A stretch of 64,000 nt of DNA from GWA1-39-11 sp964640435. GTDB lineage: Bacteria > Patescibacteriota > Microgenomatia > Levybacterales > GWA1-39-11. The DNA lies in the NCBI GenBank assembly GCA_964640435.1, contig CAZXFJ010000002.1:1-64000 (forward strand), in the 5' to 3' direction. The position numbers and the translations under genes are program-made. Below the pieces are notes generated by a model, which did no database searches, was not told the origin of the DNA, and saw only the letters and a program-made list of their open reading frames with translations. Positions within the stretch are counted from its first letter, which is position 1; the number at the start of each line of letters is the position of its first letter. This document shows positions 1 to 6,471 of the stretch, in pieces.

Positions 1-1992
1 ACGTTTTAGTGCGGCAAGCTGGATTTTAGTCATTATAAGTATACCGAAAACTTCCGATGTGTCCTCACCTATTCGGCCTTTTGAAAGATTACAAATTAGG
101 ATTTTTCCGTTGTCGAGAATATCATCGAAGTTAATACTGGACTTCTCCTGCTCTAAAATTCTTTTTGCCGTCGCTGAAAAAAGAAACCTTCCTATCTTAT
201 TTGTAATCGGTGAAATCATTTTCACTTTCTGATAGTCGCCCGCTTTTGAAAATTCATATTTCCAGAAATCCTTCAAATTTTCATCGGTCAGTCTTGCGAC
301 AACACTTTTCCTAAAAACCGTGTTTGTTAGAAGCTTATATATTGTGAAAAACGTTGGAGCCTCAAAACTAAATGCCGTGTGAATTGTATTTCTTAAAATG
401 TACTCCATTCTCGGTCCCGAATATTTTTCGGGGTATAGCTTATGGAATAGTGAAATTATACTTTCTGTTATAAATTCTTTTTCGCGAAGACTATCTTCTT
501 CTGAAAGTCCGGGTGTCAGTTCGAGAAGATTTACTCCAATTGGATGGGATACATCATCAGGGTTAAAGTAGATGACATCCTTTATTCTATTTGTAGGAAC
601 TAAAGGTAATATCTTTTCTGCTAAGTCACCATGAGGATCAATCACGCAAATTCCCTTCCCACTTTTCATGTCTTGGGTAATCATAGAGAGAAGAAGTGTC
701 GATTTACCAGTTCCGGTCGCTCCCAAGATATATATATGCCGTCTTCTTTCATCCTCGGTTAGACCTATCTTAGTTATGCTGCCTCCATAATTGTTATTCG
801 CAAATTCAATATCTAGACCCTCTGTTCTTTTAAGAGAAAGTGGTGCTGGTAGTTGCCTACTATGAACTTTCACTATATTCTCAGTTTTTGTTACCGTTGT
901 GTATGGGAAGTGGTAGAGGTCTGAAATTTCTGAAACTGAGAGAAGGTACGGACAACTGTTGGAAAAGAGAGATAAAAGTCTTTTCTTAAAGTTGAAGAAT
1001 AACAATTTATTTACAATCCTTAAATTAATATTTCTTTTTCTTTGGATTGATTGGTAGGCGGAAAAGGAATATACGGCAAAGGATGAGGTAAAGCCTTTCA
1101 CTCTTTCTCTGCAGTCGCTTTTATCTTTAACATTTACAAGAAGTCGTATTTTTGTCTCAAATAACGGCTGATTTACTTTTTGTTCAATAGATTCTATTAG
1201 CTCTTGTTGAGAACGATTAATAACTCTTTTTGTTAAAGCACTTGTCGGTTTAAAGAAAGAAATACTGGGGAGCTTGAGAATTCTGTTGATATACCTTAAA
1301 ACATCATCTCCTGAAAGTATTCTTGATTTAATGTTCTGCGCTTCGCGACTTCTAACTGGCGCAAGAACTATTTGAAAAGAAACAAGCTCGTCTTTCTCAA
1401 GCTTAGTCATCATTCCGGTTATGTATGCGACCGGATCGTGTTCTTTTAGAATGTCTTGTGCTTGTAAAGGGTATGCGAACTGCTTCCTTAGCTTATATTC
1501 GATAATCCTCGTATCAATATTTTCAGGCAAATATTCGTCAACTTCCTTAACTTTTACCTGCGAAAGATATGAAAGTAAATTTCTTTTAATATTGCCTGCC
1601 TCATCAGAGGCAGTTCTTATTAGGTATCTGATTCCTTTATCTTTTGTCGATACAATTTCAAAAGAAAAGATGTTTTTGCGGCCAAGAATTCTATCAACGA
1701 ACGTTTTGTGTTCTCCTAGATTATGGATTACTGAAACGAGTTGTTGAGTTGTATATGAAGTCTTTTCCGTAATAGCAGGTGGAGTGAGTTCAAGAATAAC
1801 CGACTTTTGATTAAGAAAATACTTTATGAGAAAAAATTTACGTAAGATTACAAATGCTGCTATGCAAAATGCAATAGAAAATACTACGGTTAAATTTACA
1901 GAATTAATAACACTACTTATATATCCTGAGGAATTAATACTATCAAGAAGTTTTTGGGCAATATATTCTACCTTAAAATATTCAACATCCAT
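1..1992 (-). CDS. VirD4/TraG-like conjugative coupling ATPase (partial, C-terminus beyond the left edge)
   Basis: This is an open reading frame of 664 codons from an ATG at 1992 that runs off the left edge. A membrane segment lies at about residues 27-52. A P-loop (GATGTGKST) sits at about 424-432 and a Walker B-type motif (CVIDPHGDL) at about 449-457, the arrangement of the HerA/FtsK/VirD4 superfamily of DNA-pumping ATPases. By family, such proteins carry DNA to a type IV secretion channel. About 420 residues precede the P-loop, as is common for CPR-type members. The expected C-terminal arginine-finger region is outside the window. It lies in the same element as the serine recombinase at 3206, so a role in transfer of that element is inferred. 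A more distant HerA-type role is possible. Confidence 0.75.
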   Translation of the reverse strand, partial: MDVEYFKVEYIAQKLLDSINSSGYISSVINSVNLTVVFSIAFCIAAFVILRKFFLIKYFLNQKSVILELTPPAITEKTSYTTQQLVSVIHNLGEHKTFVDRILGRKNIFSFEIVSTKDKGIRYLIRTASDEAGNIKRNLLSYLSQVKVKEVDEYLPENIDTRIIEYKLRKQFAYPLQAQDILKEHDPVAYITGMMTKLEKDELVSFQIVLAPVRSREAQNIKSRILSGDDVLRYINRILKLPSISFFKPTSALTKRVINRSQQELIESIEQKVNQPLFETKIRLLVNVKDKSDCRERVKGFTSSFAVYSFSAYQSIQRKRNINLRIVNKLLFFNFKKRLLSLFSNSCPYLLSVSEISDLYHFPYTTVTKTENIVKVHSRQLPAPLSLKRTEGLDIEFANNNYGGSITKIGLTEDERRRHIYILGATGTGKSTLLLSMITQDMKSGKGICVIDPHGDLAEKILPLVPTNRIKDVIYFNPDDVSHPIGVNLLELTPGLSEEDSLREKEFITESIISLFHKLYPEKYSGPRMEYILRNTIHTAFSFEAPTFFTIYKLLTNTVFRKSVVARLTDENLKDFWKYEFSKAGDYQKVKMISPITNKIGRFLFSATAKRILEQEKSSINFDDILDNGKILICNLSKGRIGEDTSEVFGILIMTKIQLAALKR

Positions 1993-2019
1993 ACTCTAAT
2001 GAGCAGGATTTATTTGTTG

Positions 2020-2025
2020 AGTATA
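2020..2025 (-). promoter_or_regulatory. Extended -10 box for the coupling ATPase gene
   Basis: TATACT on the minus strand is preceded by TGG, giving an extended -10. It would start a transcript about 20 bases before the ATG at 1992. No good -35 is seen, so support is modest. Confidence 0.3.
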
Positions 2026-2077
2026 CCACAAAAAGACTAGAGTTCAGATATAATACTTTTCCTTGAATTCCGTAGTC

Positions 2078-2335
2078 TTAACCCGTTGTGGGCTTGTCAG
2101 ATTTATCAAATTCAATTTCAACATGTGATACGGTATCTTGACGATGATAACCATACTGTGAGTCGAGTATAGGCGATTTATCTTCTGAATTTGGGCCATC
2201 ATGTAATTCCTCAATGTTTATATGTAATGTTCCCCCACGATATCCATATGGAACTTCTTGTGTAGGAATAATAGGTGGAAAATATTCACTTGTCACTTTA
2301 ACCTTCCTTGTGTTTAGTGGTTTTTCAGGAGTCAT
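2078..2335 (-). CDS. Small hypothetical protein of the mobile element
   Basis: I do not recognise this 85-residue protein. It has no membrane segment or cysteine, is rich in Pro, Glu, Asp and His, and has a run of charged residues near the C-terminus (HVEIEFDKSDK). The ATG at 2335 is preceded by a perfect TATAAT at 2343-2348 with a 7-base gap, the same leaderless arrangement as other genes here, and this is the best argument that the gene is real. It lies between the coupling ATPase and another small gene, all on the minus strand. It may be an element accessory protein. No function is assigned. Confidence 0.5.
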   Translation of the reverse strand: MTPEKPLNTRKVKVTSEYFPPIIPTQEVPYGYRGGTLHINIEELHDGPNSEDKSPILDSQYGYHRQDTVSHVEIEFDKSDKPTTG

Positions 2336-2342
2336 TAAATTA

Positions 2343-2348
2343 ATTATA
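2343..2348 (-). promoter_or_regulatory. Leaderless-type -10 box for the 85-residue protein
   Basis: A perfect TATAAT on the minus strand ends 7 bases before the ATG, so the predicted transcript starts at or next to the start codon. No clear -35 is visible. Confidence 0.45.
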
Positions 2349-2363
2349 CAACACTAAATAAAT

Positions 2364-2723
2364 TTATCCTTGAAGTCCGGGACGATAATGCCCTTCTACC
2401 CATGGACCGAGCCTTCTTGCCTGTTGGCGACGCTGGGTTAGTGTTTTAATAATATCCTGAGGAAGACTTGCCGCTTCTCCGCTTTCAAGTAGCTTATCGA
2501 TTTTTTGACCAATTTCTGCTGGAGGAGTCTGACCAAGCACAACTACGTAAGGTACGTTAACGTATCTAATTCTGTAGGCTGATAAATCACATTCTCCTGA
2601 GAATATCATTTCTTGAGCTTGTGTATACGCAGATAGTGCATCAGCATCAGCGATATATCGTGATGACCTCACGTATGGTCCCTGTGGCTCCACATCTCTT
2701 CTTGGTTCAATTTCCCTAGACAT
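2364..2723 (-). CDS. Hypothetical protein of the mobile element (119 aa)
   Basis: This soluble protein is not recognised. It is rich in Arg, Gln and Ala, with a probable helical middle (ADALSAYTQAQEMIFSG at about 26-42), a hydrophobic strand (NVPYVVVLG), and an Arg/Gln-rich tail ending in a Pro/Gly stretch. It contains no cysteine-pair motif or clear helix-turn-helix. It is divergent from the recombinase operon, separated by 144 bases that hold both promoters. Its own promoter carries an ATG trinucleotide repeat between the -35 and -10 boxes. Its place beside the recombinase suggests an element regulator or accessory factor, but the sequence does not prove that. Confidence 0.6.
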   Translation of the reverse strand: MSREIEPRRDVEPQGPYVRSSRYIADADALSAYTQAQEMIFSGECDLSAYRIRYVNVPYVVVLGQTPPAEIGQKIDKLLESGEAASLPQDIIKTLTQRRQQARRLGPWVEGHYRPGLQG

Positions 2724-2730
2724 GTAGGGA

Positions 2731-2754
2731 ATTATATGATGATGATGATGTCAA
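2731..2754 (-). promoter_or_regulatory. Promoter with a trinucleotide-repeat spacer
   Basis: On the minus strand a perfect TTGACA (2749-2754) and a perfect TATAAT (2731-2736) are separated by only 12 bases. That spacer is made of repeat units. The -10 ends 7 bases before the ATG at 2723, so the transcript would be leaderless. The spacer is shorter than the 16-18 bases sigma-70 prefers. Confidence 0.5.
2736..2750. repeat. Tandem trinucleotide repeat, five ATG units
   Basis: There are five perfect copies of ATG on the plus strand (CAT on the minus). They bridge the -10 and -35 boxes of the 119-residue protein gene. Confidence 0.8.
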
Positions 2755-2789
2755 GTGTTATAGGTCTAAACACTTTTTTAAGTAATGAC

Positions 2790-2818
2790 TTGACACTATC
2801 ATTATATTGATATATACT
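2790..2818 (+). promoter_or_regulatory. Consensus promoter for the recombinase operon
   Basis: TTGACA (2790-2795), a 17-base spacer and TATACT (2813-2818) make a near-consensus sigma-70 promoter with a predicted start near 2825. A second, leaderless option is TGATATAGA at 2852-2860, which ends 7 bases before the ATG at 2868. Confidence 0.65.
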
Positions 2819-2835
2819 ATCTGTATATTGATAGT
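2795..2835. promoter_or_regulatory. Tandem palindromic operator over the promoter
   Basis: Two 18-base copies start at 2795 and 2816, exactly 21 bases apart (two helical turns), and differ at two positions. The second copy extends to a 20-base near-palindrome, ACTATC-N8-GATAGT. The first covers the -35/-10 spacer and the second overlaps the -10 and start site, as expected for a repressor operator. The cognate repressor is not identified. Confidence 0.55.
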
Positions 2836-2867
2836 TTAGCCTCGATTATGATGATATAGATTAGGAT

Positions 2868-3209
2868 ATGGATGCTGTAGAACTAAAACTATTTGAGCTT
2901 AAAAAAGATAGTAATTCTACTGTTAAAAGTGCCCAAAACCTCCTCGTAGAAGAGGTAAAGCCAACATCAAATCGTATAGACGTTTATGACAAAATTAACC
3001 ATTTTTTCAATGAAAGTGATAGCGATGTAAAAGCAATTGAACAAGCAAGGCAAATTTTAGGTGACGATGCAAAAACGCTACGAACTGAACAAATACAGGA
3101 CTTATTAAGCAATATAGATTACTTGGTGAATAGTTGGATCGAGGAGTTTGAAAGGTCTGTGTTTGATGGGAAAACCTTCAATGAATTAATTCAAGCAAGT
3201 GATAAATGA
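2868..3209 (+). CDS. Hypothetical protein co-transcribed with the serine recombinase
   Basis: This 113-residue soluble, acidic, largely helical protein is not recognised. It has no cysteines and no obvious DNA-binding motif. The last four bases overlap the recombinase start (ATGA), so the two are translationally coupled. The operator-bearing promoter lies directly upstream. Small genes coupled to large serine recombinases are sometimes directionality or control factors. That is only a positional suggestion here. A short AGGA lies too close to the ATG to be a normal ribosome binding site. Confidence 0.65.
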   Translation: MDAVELKLFELKKDSNSTVKSAQNLLVEEVKPTSNRIDVYDKINHFFNESDSDVKAIEQARQILGDDAKTLRTEQIQDLLSNIDYLVNSWIEEFERSVFDGKTFNELIQASDK

Positions 3210-4732
3210 ATAACTTAGACAATAATTTAACAAAAAAAGCAGTAATTTACATTCGTGTATCAAGTGAAGAGCAGGTAGAGAATTTTTCCCTGCAAACCCA
3301 GGAGGAAATTTGCCGTAGAGACGCAAAATATAAGGGGTACGAGATAATTGAAGTTTTTAGAGAAGAAGGCAAATCTGCAAAAACTATTGTGGGAAGACCA
3401 ACTCTTGTTAATATGCTCGATTATTGTCGTAAGAATAAGCGAATTATCCAGGCGATTTTTGTTTACCGTTTAGACAGACTATCAAGACAAACATCTGATT
3501 ATCTTGCTATTCGTGGAAGACTTTTTGGTTATGGGATATCTATTATTTCAGCTACAGAACCGACAGGTAATTCGCCAACTGAAAAATTACTAGAAACAGT
3601 CCTTGCAAGTTTTGCTCAGCACGATAATGATGTAAGAAGTGAAAGAACAAAAAACGGTATGCGTGCAAGATTTTTATCAGGACTTACAAACAGCCATATT
3701 CCAAAAGGCTATATTAATCAGGGAGGTTATGCAATAAAAGATCCGGAGACTTTTGAAAAATACAAAAAAGCTTGGGATTTAATGGCAACGGGTACAAAAA
3801 GCATTAGGGAAATGGTTAGGGTATTAAATGATTGGGGGATTAAGACAAATAAACAATCTGTTTACAATCTTTTCAAAAACAAATTTTATATGGGGCTTTT
3901 GACATCTCCTAGATATCCGGAAACTGTACAAGGCCAACATGTACCAATGATAACTGAAGAGACATATTACCGCGTGCAGGAAGTGTTAAAAGGTCGGGAC
4001 CCAAATAAACTTGTAATGACAAGAAAAAGCAGGGATAACACTGATTTCCCGCTCAGAAGAATTGTAAAGTGCGGAAAGTGCGGTACTTGCTTTACGGGTG
4101 CTTGGAGTAAGGGTAGAAACAAGAGATACAGTTATTACTTTTGTGAGAAGAGATGCATAGGTGCATCAGTTTCTGTTAAAACATTAAATGATGAACTTAT
4201 AAGTTTACTTAAAAGTCTTACGCCAACTGAAAACTGTATTAAACTTTATTGCAGTTTTGTTATGAAAGCATATAGTGAGAAAATGACAAAGCTTAATAAG
4301 GCTAAAAGAATTGCCGACCAAGAAATAGAAAGGCTGAGTGGACTTAGACAAACATTGGTAGAGAAGAATTTAGCAGGAATTTATTCAGATGATATTTTCC
4401 GAGAGCAAAACTTCATGATTGAGGAAAAACTAATAGCAGCTCACAATGCTAAGAATGATGAGATTATAGGTAAATATAATATAGATGCAATAATAGGATT
4501 TATTGAAAAAAAGATCTCAAATTTAGCAACGACATATAGAGAATCAAGCCTGAGTCAGTTGCGCTGCCTTCTCGGTTCGATTTTCTTAAAAGGATTAGCA
4601 TGGGACTATCCGGGGTGTTCGAACCAAGAGATTAGCCCGGTATATCAATCTATTCTCACTATTGAAAAGGCAGGTGTACCTTTAGGTGACCCCATCGGAA
4701 TTCGAATCCGAGTTTTCAGGATGAGAACCTGA
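3206..4732 (+). CDS. Large serine recombinase (site-specific integrase)
   Basis: This 508-residue enzyme has the three-part plan of large serine recombinases. The resolvase catalytic domain is at about residues 10-160, with the nucleophile Ser19 in YIRVSSEEQ and the YRLDRLSRQ motif. A recombinase domain follows. A zinc ribbon has Cys at about 289, 292, 313 and 317, followed by a long coiled-coil region. It would cut and rejoin att sites through a 5'-phosphoserine intermediate. It overlaps the preceding small gene by four bases. Its final 15 or so residues are encoded antisense to a tRNA-Glu gene, and the stop lies within the tRNA anticodon-stem sequence. The natural C-terminus therefore appears set by the chromosomal half of the attachment site. 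Confidence 0.95.
   Translation: MNNLDNNLTKKAVIYIRVSSEEQVENFSLQTQEEICRRDAKYKGYEIIEVFREEGKSAKTIVGRPTLVNMLDYCRKNKRIIQAIFVYRLDRLSRQTSDYLAIRGRLFGYGISIISATEPTGNSPTEKLLETVLASFAQHDNDVRSERTKNGMRARFLSGLTNSHIPKGYINQGGYAIKDPETFEKYKKAWDLMATGTKSIREMVRVLNDWGIKTNKQSVYNLFKNKFYMGLLTSPRYPETVQGQHVPMITEETYYRVQEVLKGRDPNKLVMTRKSRDNTDFPLRRIVKCGKCGTCFTGAWSKGRNKRYSYYFCEKRCIGASVSVKTLNDELISLLKSLTPTENCIKLYCSFVMKAYSEKMTKLNKAKRIADQEIERLSGLRQTLVEKNLAGIYSDDIFREQNFMIEEKLIAAHNAKNDEIIGKYNIDAIIGFIEKKISNLATTYRESSLSQLRCLLGSIFLKGLAWDYPGCSNQEISPVYQSILTIEKAGVPLGDPIGIRIRVFRMRT
4687..4732. other. Putative attachment site (att) of the mobile element
   Basis: This is the part of the tRNA-Glu gene shared with the recombinase reading frame. 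It contains the T-arm and half the anticodon arm. The crossover point cannot be fixed, because the other att copy lies outside the window. The element would extend leftward from here. Confidence 0.45.
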
Positions 4733-4758
4733 TGTCCTAACCACTAGACTATGGGGCC
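4687..4758 (-). tRNA. tRNA-Glu (anticodon CTC)
   Basis: A 72-base cloverleaf reads on the minus strand: acceptor GGCCCCA/TGGGGTC with one G-U pair, D-arm GTC..GAC, anticodon stem TCAGG/CCTGA around loop TTCTCAT (anticodon CTC, reading GAG), T-arm TCGGA-TTCGAAT-TCCGA and discriminator A. The bases after the discriminator are CCT, so the full CCA end is not encoded. The recombinase gene reads through its 3' half on the other strand, which marks it as the probable integration target. Confidence 0.93.
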
Positions 4759-4767
4759 GAGGCATAT

Positions 4768-4797
4768 ATTTTACCTTAAAACTAGCCTCAATCTCAA
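4768..4797 (-). promoter_or_regulatory. tRNA-Glu promoter
   Basis: On the minus strand TTGAGA (4792-4797), an 18-base spacer and TAAAAT (4768-4773) predict a start about 3 bases before the mature tRNA. It is back to back with the promoter of the DinB-like gene. Confidence 0.55.
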
Positions 4798-4800
4798 GTT

Positions 4801-4809
4801 TGATATAAT
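4801..4809 (+). promoter_or_regulatory. Leaderless-type extended -10 for the DinB-like gene
   Basis: TGATATAAT combines a TGn extension with a perfect TATAAT. The -10 ends 6 bases before the ATG at 4816, so no untranslated leader is predicted. Confidence 0.5.
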
Positions 4810-4815
4810 ATCTCT

Positions 4816-5307
4816 ATGAATACTGAAGAATATATCCGAGATGAATTGGTTTTTCATTTAACCCTTGGCCATGCACATATGCCGTTTGATGAGGCTATTC
4901 ACGATTTTCCAACTTCAAAAATTAATGAAAAATTTCTCAATGAAGAATATACATTTTGGCATCTACTTGAACACATAAGAAGAACGCAGGCAGATATCTT
5001 AAATTTTATGGTAAATCCAGATTATAAAGAGCCTGAATGGCCTAAAGATTATTGGCCAGAAAAGTCTGAAAAGGCAAATCGTGTTCAGTGGGCAAAAACT
5101 ATTCGGGATTTTAAGAAAGATCAGAAGGAACTAGTAAAACTTGTAAAAGATAATAAGATAGATCTGTATAAAAAAATTCCTAAAGGAACAGGGCAAACCG
5201 TATTTCGAGAAATATTTGTTGTAACAGATCATAATGCATATCACATCGGAGAATTTGCAATTATGAGACAAGCGCTCAATGCATGGGGAAAAAGCCACAA
5301 GAGTTAA
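4816..5307 (+). CDS. DinB-fold protein (YfiT/DinB-like putative metalloprotein)
   Basis: This 163-residue protein has the four-helix DinB pattern: His53 in the second helix (LLEHIRR) and His139 and His143 in the C-terminal helix (DHNAYHIGE), the usual metal triad. Family members are thiol-dependent transferases (bacillithiol or mycothiol S-transferases) or proteins of unknown function. The specific substrate here cannot be read from the sequence. It is a single-gene unit with its own leaderless promoter and is convergent with the chromate-transporter genes; the two reading frames touch at 5304-5307. It lies just outside the mobile element on the chromosomal side of the tRNA. Confidence 0.8.
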   Translation: MNTEEYIRDELVFHLTLGHAHMPFDEAIHDFPTSKINEKFLNEEYTFWHLLEHIRRTQADILNFMVNPDYKEPEWPKDYWPEKSEKANRVQWAKTIRDFKKDQKELVKLVKDNKIDLYKKIPKGTGQTVFREIFVVTDHNAYHIGEFAIMRQALNAWGKSHKS

Positions 5308-5843
5308 ATAAAACTGTGAATTGGAGAATAGTAGAGAATAATTCCTAAAATACTTGCCAGGATAAAGCTTAAAAACCCATTAATTTTTATAATTTTCGCC
5401 ATAACTATCATTGAAATAAACACTATCCACGGAATTCCACTTATTAACACACTTTGGCCAATTGATGCAGTTGCTGAAAAAATAAGTCCAATTGATACAA
5501 CAGTAATTCCTTTTATTAAATGATTTACAATCTCAACATCTTTAAATTTTTGATAGCCTTTCATCATTGGGATCATTAATAATCCAGGAATAATAATAGA
5601 AATAGATGAAAGAACTGCTCCAAATGGTCCAAAAAGAAAATATCCAATTGCAGCAATATACAGGTTAACTTGTCCGGGTGTGACACGTGCTATTGCATAT
5701 GCGTAAAGTAATTGGTCTTGAGTTATTGCATGATGATTTACAACCAGTGCTTGTTGTAGAAGAGGCAACATTACGGGACCATTACCAAATGTGATAATGG
5801 TATCAAACATTAATGTCCAAAGAAGATCAATAAGGGAGATCAT
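5304..5843 (-). CDS. Chromate-transporter family protein, second half (ChrA-like)
   Basis: This 179-residue hydrophobic protein has about five or six membrane segments and the CHR-domain features VTPGQVNLYIAAIGYFLFG and FGPFGAV. It is one of two short CHR proteins that overlap by 17 bases. By family, paired short CHR proteins act as heterodimers with antiparallel topology and export chromate or related anions. Real substrates in ultra-small cells are unknown. It is the downstream partner of a two-gene minus-strand operon and ends against the DinB-like gene. Confidence 0.85.
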   Translation of the reverse strand: MISLIDLLWTLMFDTIITFGNGPVMLPLLQQALVVNHHAITQDQLLYAYAIARVTPGQVNLYIAAIGYFLFGPFGAVLSSISIIIPGLLMIPMMKGYQKFKDVEIVNHLIKGITVVSIGLIFSATASIGQSVLISGIPWIVFISMIVMAKIIKINGFLSFILASILGIILYYSPIHSFI

Positions 5844-6390
5844 GGCCCCCCTTTACTGTTGAGAAAATTATTATTCCTAAAACTCCTCCAGCAATAATAA
5901 CGAGTGCTACATTAATACTTAATACAAATGTAGCTATAAATGCAGCTGTTGCAAACGCAATTAAAAGAGGAGAGTGAAAAACATCTTTTCCCATGCTTAT
6001 CGCTGAAATAAAAATAAGACCAACTGCAGCAGGTAGTACTGAATAATTAATAAGATCAAAGAAATGACTATCTTTAAGAACTGTATAGAATGCAGCCAAA
6101 ATTAATGTTAAAGTAAAACCTGGTAACATTACTCCTAAAAGCGCTACTAGAATTCCAAAAAGGTTTTTATATTTGTATCCAATTCCAATAGCAAGGGCTG
6201 TGACCGTGCCACTTGGGACAATCCTTCCAACAGCAAAAAGAGACATAAATTCACTACGACTCATAAATTTATGTTTTTGAACGAGCTCATGCTCCATTGC
6301 AAAGACAACTGCAAGTCCTCCACCTAGGGCAAAACCAGCTTTCAAGAAAATAAAAAATAACTGCCTATATGTCATTTCTTTTTTTGTCAT
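5827..6390 (-). CDS. Chromate-transporter family protein, first half (ChrA-like)
   Basis: This hydrophobic CHR-domain protein carries the family motif FLKAGFALGGG near its N-terminus and the VGRIVPSGTVTALAIGIGY and PGFTLTL stretches. I chose the ATG at 6390 (MTKKEMTYRQ) because family members begin about ten residues before the FLKAG motif. A GTG at 6426 would add twelve residues. A TATAAT on the minus strand at 6442-6447 is the likely -10 and would give a leader of about 45 bases to this ATG or about 9 to the GTG. It overlaps the second-half gene by 17 bases, which suggests coupled synthesis of a heterodimer. Confidence 0.83.
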   Translation of the reverse strand: MTKKEMTYRQLFFIFLKAGFALGGGLAVVFAMEHELVQKHKFMSRSEFMSLFAVGRIVPSGTVTALAIGIGYKYKNLFGILVALLGVMLPGFTLTLILAAFYTVLKDSHFFDLINYSVLPAAVGLIFISAISMGKDVFHSPLLIAFATAAFIATFVLSINVALVIIAGGVLGIIIFSTVKGGHDLPY

Positions 6391-6441
6391 AGGAAAGACC
6401 AGGAAGAAGTAACGGGGATGTCTCACTCACAGGTCCAGTAT

Positions 6442-6447
6442 ATTATA
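6442..6447 (-). promoter_or_regulatory. -10 box of the ChrA-like pair
   Basis: A perfect TATAAT lies on the minus strand in the 81-base divergent gap shared with the M49-like gene. No strong -35 is seen. Confidence 0.4.
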
Positions 6448-6459
6448 CAAAAAATTTGG

Positions 6460-6465
6460 TAAAAT
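6460..6465 (+). promoter_or_regulatory. Leaderless-type -10 of the M49-like peptidase gene
   Basis: TAAAAT ends 6 bases before the ATG at 6472, the same geometry as the other leaderless starts in this window. Confidence 0.4.
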
Positions 6466-6471
6466 TTAGAG

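Noticed and set aside
1421..1747. Plus-strand open frame of 108 codons
   Set aside because: It is antisense to the coupling ATPase, which has strong motifs. Its own product is Ser/Leu-rich with no recognisable domain.
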